The notes below the pieces were generated by a model. The model had not been told where the DNA came from. It made no database searches and saw only the letters and a list, made by a program, of their open reading frames with translations. Shown here one piece after another: positions 22,221 through 30,778 of a DNA stretch of 42,282 nt. The stretch is taken from contig JAQUVV010000003.1 of assembly GCA_028693195.1 (NCBI GenBank), positions 1-42,282 of the forward strand, given 5' to 3'. The stretch comes from Lachnospira sp. GTDB taxonomy: Bacteria; Bacillota; Clostridia; Lachnospirales; Lachnospiraceae. The position numbers and the translations under genes were made by a program. Each line of letters starts with the position of its first letter. Position 1 is the stretch's first letter.

Positions 22221-24511
22221 TTACCCCACAGGCAATTTACCATCCGTTATACAATGACAAGGAGAAGTTTATAATTCTTATTACCGGTGGTCGTGGGTGC
22301 GAGACTCCTACGCAAGAAATCATAATGTCTGATTTGACAATAAAGCAAATCAAGGATATTAAAGTTGGAGATTGTGTCATGGGTGACGATGGAACACCTC
22401 GCAATGTTCTTGCTACTATAAAAGGAAGAAGTGAAATGTTCCGTGTCAGACAAACAAGTGCAGAAGATTACCTTGTAAATGATGCGCATATCCTTAGTTT
22501 AAAGAAAAGCCAAGCATCTATAAACCAAGGGAGATACAATGAATTTAAAGAATACACAGATATGCGTGTTACTGACTATTTAAATCGCAGCAATCGTTTC
22601 AAGGAGCACTTTAGAGGGTACAAGGCAAATTCAATTCCTTATGAGGAGAGATTAGTTGAATTAGATCCATATTTGCTCGGCTTATGGTTGGGTGACGGTA
22701 CAAGCATATTTCCGCAAATAACAACACCGGATGTTGAGATTGAACAATACCTTAGAGAGTATGTAGAAAATCACAATCTACATCTTTCAATCAACGGAGT
22801 AAAAGGTAAAGCAAAGACATTCCGACTTGCTAAAAACGGAGGACTGACGAATCCTATCATGGAAATTCTTCGCCATTATGATTTGATTGGGAATAAACAT
22901 ATTCCACAAGAATACATATCAAATAGCGAAAAAGTACGTCTTGAATTACTTGCAGGGCTGCTTGATACCGATGGAACAATGTCTTTTAATGGGTACGAAA
23001 TTACGCAAAAGAGTGAAAAACTTGCAAGGCAAATAAAGTATGTTGCAGATACTCTTGGCTTCAGAACAAGCATCAACGAGAGGAATGCGCGTTGTAACGT
23101 GAAAGATTGTGGTAAGGTTTTTCGTGTACATATCAATGGTGATACATGGAAAATACCTTGTAAGGTGAAAAGGAAAATTGTGAATAAGACTGATGTTCAC
23201 AAGAATAAAGATTGGCATTTATCACAATTAACGATAGAATATGCAGGAATTGGAGATTGGTGTGGTATTTATCTTGACGGGAACCAACGCTATTTGCATT
23301 CTGATGGAACAGTCACGCATAATTCAGGCAAATCATTCAATGCATCTACCTTTATCGAGCGTCTGACATTTGAAATGACTCCTGCCGAGAAGATAGTTCA
23401 TCAGATTCTTTATACCCGTTACACAATGGTTTCCGCTCACATGTCTATCATCCCCGAAATGATGGAGAAGATAGAGCTGGATGGAACAACGAAATATTTT
23501 AAGACTACCAAGACGGATATAGTCAACAGAATGACTAACAGCCGTATCATGTTTCGGGGTATCAAAACCTCATCAGGGAATCAGACGGCAAAGCTGAAAT
23601 CCATTCAAGGCATAACGACTTTTGTCTGTGATGAAGCGGAGGAGTGGACTAATGAGGAGGAATTTGATAAGATCATGCTCTCCATTCGTAAGAAGGGTAT
23701 TCAGAACCGGATTATCATCATAATGAACCCTTGTGATTCCAATCACTTCATCTATAAAAAATACATTGAGAAAACTCATAAACAGGTAGAAATTGACGGT
23801 GTTCAGGTGCAAATCTCCACTCATCCAAACGTATTACACATTCACACCACTTACCTTGATAATATGGAGAATCTTTCTCCTGAGTTCTTGAAAGAGGTTC
23901 AGGATATGAAGGTGAGCAACCCCGAAAAGTACGCCCATGTGGTTATCGGTCGTTGGGCAGATGTTGCCGCGGGTGCTGTGTTCAAGAAGTGGGGTATTGT
24001 TGATGAATTTCCACCTTATGCGAAAAAGGTTGCTATAGGTCAGGACTTCGGTTATACGCACGATCCGTCGGCTTCCATTCGTTGCGGTATCGTTGACAAT
24101 GCTTTGTATCTGGATGAAGTTGACTATCGAACTGGATTATTGTCTTCTGACATTATTAAAACGCTCCGTCCGTGGGGATTGAAAGTATATGCAGATAGTG
24201 CCGATCCCCGGCTGATTCAGGAAATACACAACGGTGGTATTACCATCTATGCAACGGAGAAAGGTGCCGGATCAATCAATGCCGGTATTGACAAAATGCA
24301 AAGCATGGAGATATTTATCACTAAGAGGTCTTATAATCTGATAAGAGAGTTTAGAAACTATGTATGGGCAAAGGACAAAGACGGGAACTATATCAATGAG
24401 CCGGAGGATCACGATAACCACGGGATCGACGCTGCCCGATATTATTGTTTGTGTGCCCTCTTAGGTAAGATTCAGAAGCCTAAAGATTTAACAGGAATAT
24501 TCACACATTAA
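22217..24511 (+). CDS. terL: Terminase large subunit, interrupted by an intein
   Basis: Precursor 764 residues; the intein spans residues 28-369 and the spliced protein would be 422. Extein motifs: Walker A ITGGRG^SGKSFN interrupted between G and S, Walker B TFVCDEAEEW, coupling motif IIIIMNPCDSNHF, then RNase H-like nuclease residues in IGQDFGYTHDPSASIR, VYADSADPRLI and DNHGIDAARYY. This is the Terminase_3 type. It is the packaging motor and nuclease. As in the helicase, ATP binding requires intein excision. Confidence 0.93.
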   Translation: MITPQAIYHPLYNDKEKFIILITGGRGCETPTQEIIMSDLTIKQIKDIKVGDCVMGDDGTPRNVLATIKGRSEMFRVRQTSAEDYLVNDAHILSLKKSQASINQGRYNEFKEYTDMRVTDYLNRSNRFKEHFRGYKANSIPYEERLVELDPYLLGLWLGDGTSIFPQITTPDVEIEQYLREYVENHNLHLSINGVKGKAKTFRLAKNGGLTNPIMEILRHYDLIGNKHIPQEYISNSEKVRLELLAGLLDTDGTMSFNGYEITQKSEKLARQIKYVADTLGFRTSINERNARCNVKDCGKVFRVHINGDTWKIPCKVKRKIVNKTDVHKNKDWHLSQLTIEYAGIGDWCGIYLDGNQRYLHSDGTVTHNSGKSFNASTFIERLTFEMTPAEKIVHQILYTRYTMVSAHMSIIPEMMEKIELDGTTKYFKTTKTDIVNRMTNSRIMFRGIKTSSGNQTAKLKSIQGITTFVCDEAEEWTNEEEFDKIMLSIRKKGIQNRIIIIMNPCDSNHFIYKKYIEKTHKQVEIDGVQVQISTHPNVLHIHTTYLDNMENLSPEFLKEVQDMKVSNPEKYAHVVIGRWADVAAGAVFKKWGIVDEFPPYAKKVAIGQDFGYTHDPSASIRCGIVDNALYLDEVDYRTGLLSSDIIKTLRPWGLKVYADSADPRLIQEIHNGGITIYATEKGAGSINAGIDKMQSMEIFITKRSYNLIREFRNYVWAKDKDGNYINEPEDHDNHGIDAARYYCLCALLGKIQKPKDLTGIFTH
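22298..23323 (+). mobile_element. Intein with LAGLIDADG endonuclease in the terminase P-loop
   Basis: 342 residues from Cys1 (CETPTQEIIMSDLTIKQIKD) to THN, followed by extein Ser. Splicing blocks: IKVGDCVMGDDG, DYLVNDAHILSL, and YLDGNQRYLHSDGTVTHN. LAGLIDADG motifs YLLGLWLGDG and LLAGLLDTDG retain the acidic residues. Homologous along its full length to the helicase intein at 11657-12694. Confidence 0.93.
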
Positions 24512-24522
24512 GATATTGGATT

Positions 24523-26016
24523 ATGACATTAGAAGAAATATTAGCATTGGAGGATATTGATAGAAAGATTCAGTATCTCAAGAAAGGGAGAAAAACCGAA
24601 CTTCCAGACAGGAGAAAATTATGGGAAGATTGGAATCCGGATCTACATGAGATAATGACGGATAAGAATAAATATCCCGACCGCAAAGTGCTAAAGGAAG
24701 AAGCGAAAAAGGAGTTTGATGAGAAGACAGGTAAAACCTACAATATTGAGGCTAAATACGAAACAGAGCCTGTAAATCGTATTGTCATTCCTCTGGAGCA
24801 GGATATTGTGAATATCCAAACAGCCTTCACGGTAGGCACTGAGCCATCAATGGATTGTACTCCTTCCGATGAAGGTGAAAAGAATTTGTTCGCTGCTTTG
24901 AAGTCTGTCTTGCAGAAAAACAAAATCAAATACCAAAACAAAAAGATTGTTCGTGCCTGGTTGAGTGAACAGGAGGTGGCCGAGTATTGGTATGTGACCG
25001 ATGATGATTCTTTTTGGGCTAAATTTTGGGCAAAGGTAAAGATAACTTTCGGGGGTAAGGTAAAGCCTACAAAGAAACTAAGAAGCGTTATATGGTCTCC
25101 GTTCAGAGGGGATAAGCTCTATCCGTTCTTTGATGATTATGGCGACTTTGTTGCAATGTCTCGCGAGTATAAAAAGAAAGATCTGGATGATAACGAGATA
25201 GATGTTTTTATGACAGTGACTAAGAATGCCGTTTACCAATGGGAGTTAAATAAAACGTGGAATATGCCTGAAGGCAAGACTTTTAAGCACGGTTTTACTA
25301 AGCTTCCTGTTATATACGCCTACCGGCCTGAAACATATTGCCATAAGATTAAGACGTTTCGGGTAAGGTTGGAGAAACTTCTATCAAACTATGCCGACTG
25401 CATAGATTATCATTTCTTCCCGCTTCTAAAACTCATTGGTGATGTAAGCGGTTTTGCAGGCAAGACTAAGGATAGAATGGTAAAGTTGGAAGGAGAGGGG
25501 GCAGACGCTCAATACTTAACGTGGTCTCAGGTGCCTACAACTATTGAGCTTGAGATGAAGACACTCTTTGAGAAAGCCTATTCTATGACTAATACACCTC
25601 AGATTAGCTTTGAGAGCTTGAAAGGTGCCGGTAATGCTTTATCGGGTGTCGCTTTTGATTATGTGTTCTTATCTACTCATTTGCAGGTCGAAAATCATGC
25701 AGAGGTGATCGGAGACTTTATGCAACGAAGAGTTAACTTCTTAGTTTCTGCATTGGGAGCTATCAATCCTTATGAGTTTGATAAAGCATCCAAAACGATA
25801 GATATAGACGTGGAGATTGTTCCATACCGATTGGATAATGTAGATGATAAAGTCTCTACCGCAGTGAAAGCTGTCGAAGGTGGGGTCTGGTCTCAAAAGA
25901 GAGGCGTAATGTTTGCTGGTATAACAGATCAGATAGAAGAAGAGCTGGCTCAAATTAAAGAAGAGCTAGAAGAAAGACAAAGTCTTGAGACACAGAAACA
26001 AAATATGAAGAAGTAG
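24523..26016 (+). CDS. Portal protein (SPP1 gp6-like)
   Basis: 497 residues. Layout of the SPP1 gp6 family: N-terminal helices and linker (VNRIVIPLEQDIVNIQTAFT), beta region, the long helical stem region (YADCIDYHFFPLLKLIGDVS) and the typical FESLKGAGNALSGVAFDYVF segment, ending in a glutamate-rich coiled tail. Located directly after terL. Forms the DNA channel at the capsid vertex. Confidence 0.85.
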   Translation: MTLEEILALEDIDRKIQYLKKGRKTELPDRRKLWEDWNPDLHEIMTDKNKYPDRKVLKEEAKKEFDEKTGKTYNIEAKYETEPVNRIVIPLEQDIVNIQTAFTVGTEPSMDCTPSDEGEKNLFAALKSVLQKNKIKYQNKKIVRAWLSEQEVAEYWYVTDDDSFWAKFWAKVKITFGGKVKPTKKLRSVIWSPFRGDKLYPFFDDYGDFVAMSREYKKKDLDDNEIDVFMTVTKNAVYQWELNKTWNMPEGKTFKHGFTKLPVIYAYRPETYCHKIKTFRVRLEKLLSNYADCIDYHFFPLLKLIGDVSGFAGKTKDRMVKLEGEGADAQYLTWSQVPTTIELEMKTLFEKAYSMTNTPQISFESLKGAGNALSGVAFDYVFLSTHLQVENHAEVIGDFMQRRVNFLVSALGAINPYEFDKASKTIDIDVEIVPYRLDNVDDKVSTAVKAVEGGVWSQKRGVMFAGITDQIEEELAQIKEELEERQSLETQKQNMKK

Positions 26017-26069
26017 AATATATTTTAAAATTTATTTCTCTGTATAGGCGTTGTTTATATATTTATTTT

Positions 26070-26077
26070 TACTTTTG
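26070..26077 (+). promoter_or_regulatory. Possible -7 box of an internal promoter
   Basis: TACTTTTG fits TAnnTTTG, in the 138-base gap after the portal gene; GTTG at 26050-26053 is a weak -33 candidate with short spacing. It would give the next gene its own transcript. Confidence 0.45.
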
Positions 26078-26154
26078 TTTTGCGATCTGTAGATATGGAC
26101 TAAAGTCTGCGGAGGATATAAATAAGTTAGCTGGAAAATTATAATTTGGAATAT

Positions 26155-27093
26155 ATGAAATTAGAAATAAAAGCTATCATAAAGGGGGACTTTGTTTTAG
26201 ATAAACCTGTTAAAGCTATGTTTCCACCTTGCGAATGTGTAATTTATGAAGAAAAGGGAACATATTATATTAGCATTTTCAAGAAAATTGTTGATTATAG
26301 AAATTACATACCTCGATATTATACTGATAGTGGTAATACAATATCTGGTTTTACCGTTACTAAAGTTGAAATATATGAAGATATGATTAATCTACTTCAG
26401 TATATCGAATCAATGGGAGCTTTTAATTTTGGTATTCATAGCATTAGTTGGGATGAACCTCAAATTATATGGATTCCTCAGGCAGATGAAGAAAGAGGTA
26501 TAATGCCTATTTTATCTCATCAAAAAAAATACCGTCGTGATAGTTCCTCTAAAATCTTGAAAGATTCTAATTTAATGAATTTGTCAATATATAGGGAAGG
26601 GTTAAATGGTGTTTATATTCCATTTACATATTATAGGCAGGGGAGAATTTTATTTGATTTGAGGCAATATTATTTTGCATATATCAATTTTTTTATGATG
26701 CTAGAATATTGCTTTGCTAACGGAAAATTCAAAAAAGATACAATGTTGCGTGAATTTACTTCTTGTCATATATTAAGGCAATCTATAGAATCTACTCTTA
26801 AAATGATAAAAGAAGACACAAATAAGACTCATTTTGAATGGCTAAAGCAGGAGTGTGAAAATCGTCATAAAGAAGTTGATGTAGAAGGTATATTATATGT
26901 TCTTGTTGAGTTTAGAGGGCTTTTATCTCATGCAACAAAACTATCCGAAAAATATTTATTTCATAGCAATGAACTTTTTTCTTTGGCATTAATCATTAGT
27001 TGTATTTGTTTTTATGTATGTGGTCATTTGCAAATTGGTAATTGCTTATTTGGAAAACAGAAGGAAGAGTATTTATTTGGAACAGGCCGTTAA
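26155..27093 (+). CDS. HEPN-like protein, candidate defence moron (ApeA-like?)
   Basis: 312 residues from ATG 26155. The N-terminal ~170 residues are beta-rich (KGDFVLDKPVKAMFPPCECV). The C-terminal ~130 residues are helical and contain EFRGLLSHATKLS, which has R-x4-H, the catalytic motif of HEPN ribonucleases. The architecture (beta N-terminus, C-terminal HEPN) resembles ApeA-type abortive-infection proteins, but the match is by pattern only. It sits between portal and scaffold genes, more AT-rich than its neighbours, with its own terminator and possible promoter, so it is an inserted moron. Confidence 0.6.
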   Translation: MKLEIKAIIKGDFVLDKPVKAMFPPCECVIYEEKGTYYISIFKKIVDYRNYIPRYYTDSGNTISGFTVTKVEIYEDMINLLQYIESMGAFNFGIHSISWDEPQIIWIPQADEERGIMPILSHQKKYRRDSSSKILKDSNLMNLSIYREGLNGVYIPFTYYRQGRILFDLRQYYFAYINFFMMLEYCFANGKFKKDTMLREFTSCHILRQSIESTLKMIKEDTNKTHFEWLKQECENRHKEVDVEGILYVLVEFRGLLSHATKLSEKYLFHSNELFSLALIISCICFYVCGHLQIGNCLFGKQKEEYLFGTGR

Positions 27094-27138
27094 AAACAAT
27101 TAAATCGGAAATAAGAAATAGGCAAATAGGACATTAAG

Positions 27139-27172
27139 GCGGTGATTCTTCGGGGTTACCGCTATTTTTTTT
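27139..27172 (+). terminator. Terminator behind the HEPN-like gene
   Basis: GCGGT (27139-27143) pairs with ACCGC (27158-27162), extended by weaker pairs, followed by TATTTTTTTT. It isolates the HEPN-like gene from the toxin-antitoxin operon. Confidence 0.75.
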
Positions 27173-27201
27173 GCATTTAATTATAATTATTGGAATTTAA
27201 T

Positions 27202-27232
27202 TTTGAAAAATAGAATTTAGTTATTATCTTTG
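27202..27232 (+). promoter_or_regulatory. Promoter of the HigBA operon
   Basis: TTTG (27202-27205), exactly 19 bases, TATCTTTG (27225-27232): full consensus. GAATTTA is repeated at about 27192 and 27214, flanking the -33 box, and may be part of the HigA operator. Confidence 0.78.
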
Positions 27233-27254
27233 TCACATGAAAATTGAGTAAGCA

Positions 27255-27548
27255 ATGAGAATATTTACAGAACAAGCTTTAAAAGAATATGCTGAGAATC
27301 ACCCTGATTCAAAGGTGGCTTTGCAAGAATGGACTATGATTGTTAAGAAAAGTGAGTGGGCTTGTTTTGCTGATGTCAAGAAAACCTTTAATAGTGTTGA
27401 CAATGTAGGTAATCAGCACTATGTTTTCAATATCAAAGGCAATAATTATCGCTTAGTAGTCGTTATAAAATTTACTGTAAAGTTTGTATATGTTCGTTTT
27501 ATTGGTACTCATAAAGAATATGATAAAATAGATTGCGCTAATATTTAG
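27255..27548 (+). CDS. higB: HigB-type toxin (mRNA interferase)
   Basis: 97 residues. HigB_toxin family pattern: ALKEYAENHPDSKVALQEWT, then ADVKKTFNSVDNV, YVFNIKGNNYRLVVVIKF and VYVRFIGTHKEYDKI. Such toxins cleave mRNA on the ribosome; the conserved NYRL...I, FIGTH-EYD segments are intact. Toxin-first gene order with an XRE antitoxin six bases downstream is the standard HigBA arrangement. Confidence 0.88.
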   Translation: MRIFTEQALKEYAENHPDSKVALQEWTMIVKKSEWACFADVKKTFNSVDNVGNQHYVFNIKGNNYRLVVVIKFTVKFVYVRFIGTHKEYDKIDCANI

Positions 27549-27553
27549 AGCTT

Positions 27554-27919
27554 ATGACAAAGATAGAAAATCAAGCCCAATATGAATGGGCAGTGAAAAG
27601 AGTAGAGGAGCTTCTTCCATTAGTGAAAGATGATACCCCTTTGAATGATCCTAACAGCATAGAGTTAGAGCTTCTTTCCAATCTTGTTGCTGATTACTCA
27701 GAGGAGCACTTTGCTATTGGAGAGCCTTCATTAGTGGATGTTCTCAAACTTCGTATGTTTGAAATGGATCTGAATCAGAAATCTCTATCTAAGTTGATTG
27801 GCGTTAGCCCTTCACGTCTTAGTGATTATATTTCTGGCAAATGTGAACCGACATTGAAAGTTGCTCGTGAGATTAGTCGAAAGTTGAATATTGATGCTAA
27901 TATCGTGTTAGGGGTATGA
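27554..27919 (+). CDS. higA: HigA-type antitoxin (XRE)
   Basis: 121 residues. Acidic N-terminal region (toxin-binding) and C-terminal HTH_XRE: LKLRMFEMDLNQKSLSKLIG followed by VSPSRLSDYISGKCEPTLKV. It would neutralise HigB and repress the promoter at 27202-27232. Its stop overlaps the next start by ATGA. Confidence 0.88.
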   Translation: MTKIENQAQYEWAVKRVEELLPLVKDDTPLNDPNSIELELLSNLVADYSEEHFAIGEPSLVDVLKLRMFEMDLNQKSLSKLIGVSPSRLSDYISGKCEPTLKVAREISRKLNIDANIVLGV

Positions 27920-28287
27920 TAGATATTAAAGAACTAAGAATAGGAGACATAGTCCGTTGCGAATCAAGAGTTTTGCGTATAGAAGAAATAAATAACGATG
28001 TTATAAAAACAATATGGGGAGAGTATTCTATAGGGGATATAAAACCTATAGAAATAGGAAGTGGGTGTGATGCGAATATTATCTTGAAATCACGTATCCC
28101 TATAATGGCTACTTATGTTAGAGATGGAGATCCTATACCTGTACATCAAGATTATTATTTCATGCGATATAGAATTGATGATATTGACATATCAACTATT
28201 GTGGAGAAGAACAATATAAAATATGTTCATAAACTTCAAAGGTGGCTTGAAGATAATATGCCAGATTACTATTTATATACTTTTTAG
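27916..28287 (+). CDS. Third gene of the HigBA operon, unknown
   Basis: 123 residues. LRIGDIVRCESRVLRIEEIN, then SIGDIKPIEIG, and a C-terminal VHKLQRWLEDNMPDYYLYTF. The IGD-V ... DIKPI ... HKLQ pattern is a short beta-barrel-type protein recurrent in Bacteroides phages. It is translationally coupled to higA (ATGA) and ends at a strong terminator, so it belongs to this operon. Whether it modulates the toxin-antitoxin pair is unknown. Confidence 0.68.
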   Translation: MIDIKELRIGDIVRCESRVLRIEEINNDVIKTIWGEYSIGDIKPIEIGSGCDANIILKSRIPIMATYVRDGDPIPVHQDYYFMRYRIDDIDISTIVEKNNIKYVHKLQRWLEDNMPDYYLYTF

Positions 28288-28318
28288 GCGTGATTCCATT
28301 CGGTTTCACGCCTTTTTT
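28286..28318 (+). terminator. Terminator closing the HigBA operon
   Basis: AGGCGTGA (28286-28293) and TCACGCCT (28306-28313) form a perfect 8-bp stem followed by six T. Confidence 0.88.
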
Positions 28319-28322
28319 CTTT

Positions 28323-28347
28323 AATAACGCACCTTTCCCTACTTGTT
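28323..28347 (+). repeat. Intergenic repeat, copy 1
   Basis: AATAACGCACCTTTCC, then CTACTTGTT, is nearly repeated at 38959-38983 with two one-base indels. Both copies lie in short gaps before a structural gene. Possible late-gene regulatory element. Confidence 0.6.
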
Positions 28348-28440
28348 AGCTTTCCCACCTCTAAAAAATTCCCACAGCAATACACTATAAGTACTTTTAT
28401 ACCACTGAATTTCAATTTAACAATTTAATATTCATACGGT

Positions 28441-29073
28441 ATGAAAGAAAAAATCTTAGCAGCATTGAAAACGAAATTTGTCGGTGTCGATGATGCTATT
28501 CTTGACCGGATAGCGACCAAGAAAGCTGAAGGTCTAACGGACGAGAGCCAAATACCTGCCATTGTGGAGGGAGTTAGTTTTTCGTACGTGTTGACAAGTT
28601 ACGGTGATTTCCGTGCCGGGGATGCTACTCAATCAGCAATCAGAAACTATGAGAAGAAGCATAACCTTAAAGACGGTAAGCCAATCGAGAATGCCAGTCC
28701 TAATCCACAACCAGAAGAAAAGAAAGATGATGTTCCCGCATGGGCACAGGTGTTGATTGAGTCCAATAAGGCTCTCTCAACTGAACTTTCTACTTTGAAG
28801 CAAGAGAAGTTGCAGGCCACACGCCAAGAGCAGATTCTTGCAAAGGCAAAGGAGTATGGTATTCCTGAGAATTACGCTAAGAGATGCGCCATTAAAGAAG
28901 ATGAGGACTTGGATGTCTATTTCAAGGACTTGAAACAAGACTTTGCTAATGACGGATTCAAAGGCGTACAAGCTCCCGAAACACCGGAGCAAAAGCTTGA
29001 GAAAGAAAGTACCGAAATCGCCAATATGATTAATAAAGGTACTGAAGAGATTGTTGAACAAAACAAAAAGTAA
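28441..29073 (+). CDS. Head scaffold / assembly protein
   Basis: 210 residues. N-terminal domain (KILAALKTKFVGVDDAILDR), a proline-rich linker, and a long charged coiled-coil (LIESNKALSTELSTLKQEKL) ending in acidic helices. Its position directly before the decoration and major capsid genes and its composition are typical of phage scaffolds; no protease domain is seen. Confidence 0.68.
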   Translation: MKEKILAALKTKFVGVDDAILDRIATKKAEGLTDESQIPAIVEGVSFSYVLTSYGDFRAGDATQSAIRNYEKKHNLKDGKPIENASPNPQPEEKKDDVPAWAQVLIESNKALSTELSTLKQEKLQATRQEQILAKAKEYGIPENYAKRCAIKEDEDLDVYFKDLKQDFANDGFKGVQAPETPEQKLEKESTEIANMINKGTEEIVEQNKK

Positions 29074-29075
29074 AA

Positions 29076-29663
29076 ATGAGTGCAGGATTTAAGTACAACT
29101 TAACCCCAGAGCCATCGATAGAGGAAAGATACGATGTAAGTACGGGTATTCGTCGTAGAGGGCCGTATAAACTCGATACGACAAATCTGAACGTAGGGGA
29201 TGTTCTTCCTTCATTTATTCCAATAGCTGCCGATTTGAAATACAAGACATGCAAGGTAGTGAGAAACGTGAAGGTGGTAGAAGCCTATACCTCGGGAGGC
29301 ACGAGCCTTAAAATCCAGAAGGGATCTTATGCTTATTCTGGTATGTTTTTAGGTAATGGAACTAAAGGTACCACAGTTTCAGGAGTTGATAAGTCGAATT
29401 CTGATTATGATGTGTTGACCATATCAGACTTTGGTACCAGCATCGCAAAAAATGCCGTTCTTTTCGAGGCTAGTGAAGTTGGCGGAACAACCCCTAAGAA
29501 CGTTGCAAATTCAGCTCTTTATGAGAGCAGGAAAGTAGAGGATGGTATCAATCTGGTTGCGCTGTTATCGGCAGCTCGTGAGATTGAACCGGATAAGTTG
29601 GTAGTTCCTTTCTCCGATACGGACAAAGCGAATTTGGGTAAAGATTTTCAATTTAACGAATAG
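29076..29663 (+). CDS. Head fiber / decoration-like protein
   Basis: 195 residues. Beta-rich with a glycine/threonine-rich middle (YSGMFLGNGTKGTTVSGVDK). N-terminal GIRRRGPYKLDTTNLNVGDV. Two bases after the scaffold and 12 bases before the major capsid gene. Interpreted as capsid decoration or head fiber by context. Confidence 0.6.
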   Translation: MSAGFKYNLTPEPSIEERYDVSTGIRRRGPYKLDTTNLNVGDVLPSFIPIAADLKYKTCKVVRNVKVVEAYTSGGTSLKIQKGSYAYSGMFLGNGTKGTTVSGVDKSNSDYDVLTISDFGTSIAKNAVLFEASEVGGTTPKNVANSALYESRKVEDGINLVALLSAAREIEPDKLVVPFSDTDKANLGKDFQFNE

Positions 29664-29675
29664 GAGGATTAAGAT

Positions 29676-30776
29676 ATGATGTTGACTATTGAAACTCTTT
29701 TTAATGATGCGAATATAATCTCCGCTATCATTAATCGTGTCTCTCAGACGAGAGACGATAAGATATACTGGCAGCAGTATCTTGACTTCCGTCGTACTAC
29801 TACACGTGTGTTCAAGGACTATATAGGTTCTGTAACTGGGGTCATGGCCGGTTCTATCAATTCACGCTATGGTGAGAAACCTATCCGTGAACGTCGGAAC
29901 ATCGGTTCTGGGTATGGTGAAATAGCCTATCTTGGTGATGCCTACCAAATATCAATTGACCGTTTGTCTGAGTTACAGGACCTGATTGATAAATTCAACG
30001 CAGCCAAACCCGCTAATCAAAATACTGCTTTGAATGAGATTATCAATTTCGTTTATGATGATTTCCGTCAGGTGATGTTGGCAGCTCACAAGCGTATGGA
30101 CTTGGTTGTAGGTTCTTTGTTGATGACGGGTTCTGCAAATGTGAAGAACAAAGATAATCGCTCAGACATAAACACTCCGGATGTGTTAGAAATTGATCTT
30201 CCGTTCAAATTTATCACTCCCGAAGCCGCTGTAGCAGATAAGCTTATTTCTTATCTGCAAGCACAGATCAATTCTTTGAAGCCTCAATACGGTGCGTTTC
30301 AAAAGATGGTTATGTCTCGTGGAACGTTCGTTAAGTATATCGTGGGCAGTCCCGAATTAGGAGATAAATTCAAGATGATTCTTGGGCAGCGTGAAGTCAT
30401 GGCAAGTGCCGCTTTGGTTACTTCCGATCTTGCATCGCAAGTGTTCACTGGCATTGGGCTTCCTGCTATTGATATTAAGGAAGATTACGTTGAGGATCAG
30501 CAAGGTATTAACCATCAGGTTTATGCCGATGGTCGTATAACTCTGCTTCGTCAGGACAAAATCGGATATATGCGCTTCCATACTCCGTATGAGGCTACCG
30601 ATCCCATACCAGGACGTGCTTATACACAATCAGACGGGAACATGCTTATCTCACAATACAGGGATAAAAATGGGCGTTATCTGGAGTACACAGCTGAGTG
30701 GATTCCGCAGATTAGTAATCCTACGCGGATTGTGAACTTTGATTTATCACTTATTAATGCAGTTCAGGAGGGCTAA
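29676..30776 (+). CDS. Major capsid protein
   Basis: 366 residues. N-terminal arm then RRTTTRVFKDYIGSVTGVMA; a helical spine (LNEIINFVYDDFRQVMLAAH); C-terminal beta region with GRITLLRQDKIGYMRF and QYRDKNGRYLEYTAEWIPQI. The arrangement is that of the HK97-fold phage major capsid protein E-type family. Highest-expression structural gene expected in the late operon. Confidence 0.82.
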   Translation: MMLTIETLFNDANIISAIINRVSQTRDDKIYWQQYLDFRRTTTRVFKDYIGSVTGVMAGSINSRYGEKPIRERRNIGSGYGEIAYLGDAYQISIDRLSELQDLIDKFNAAKPANQNTALNEIINFVYDDFRQVMLAAHKRMDLVVGSLLMTGSANVKNKDNRSDINTPDVLEIDLPFKFITPEAAVADKLISYLQAQINSLKPQYGAFQKMVMSRGTFVKYIVGSPELGDKFKMILGQREVMASAALVTSDLASQVFTGIGLPAIDIKEDYVEDQQGINHQVYADGRITLLRQDKIGYMRFHTPYEATDPIPGRAYTQSDGNMLISQYRDKNGRYLEYTAEWIPQISNPTRIVNFDLSLINAVQEG

Positions 30777-30778
30777 AG

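Noticed and set aside
22876-23218. Minus-strand ORFs inside the terminase intein
   Set aside because: Cysteine/phenylalanine-rich shadow frames; the plus-strand intein explains the sequence.
24738-24941. Minus-strand ORF opposite the portal gene
   Set aside because: Shadow of the portal coding frame, no start context or domain.
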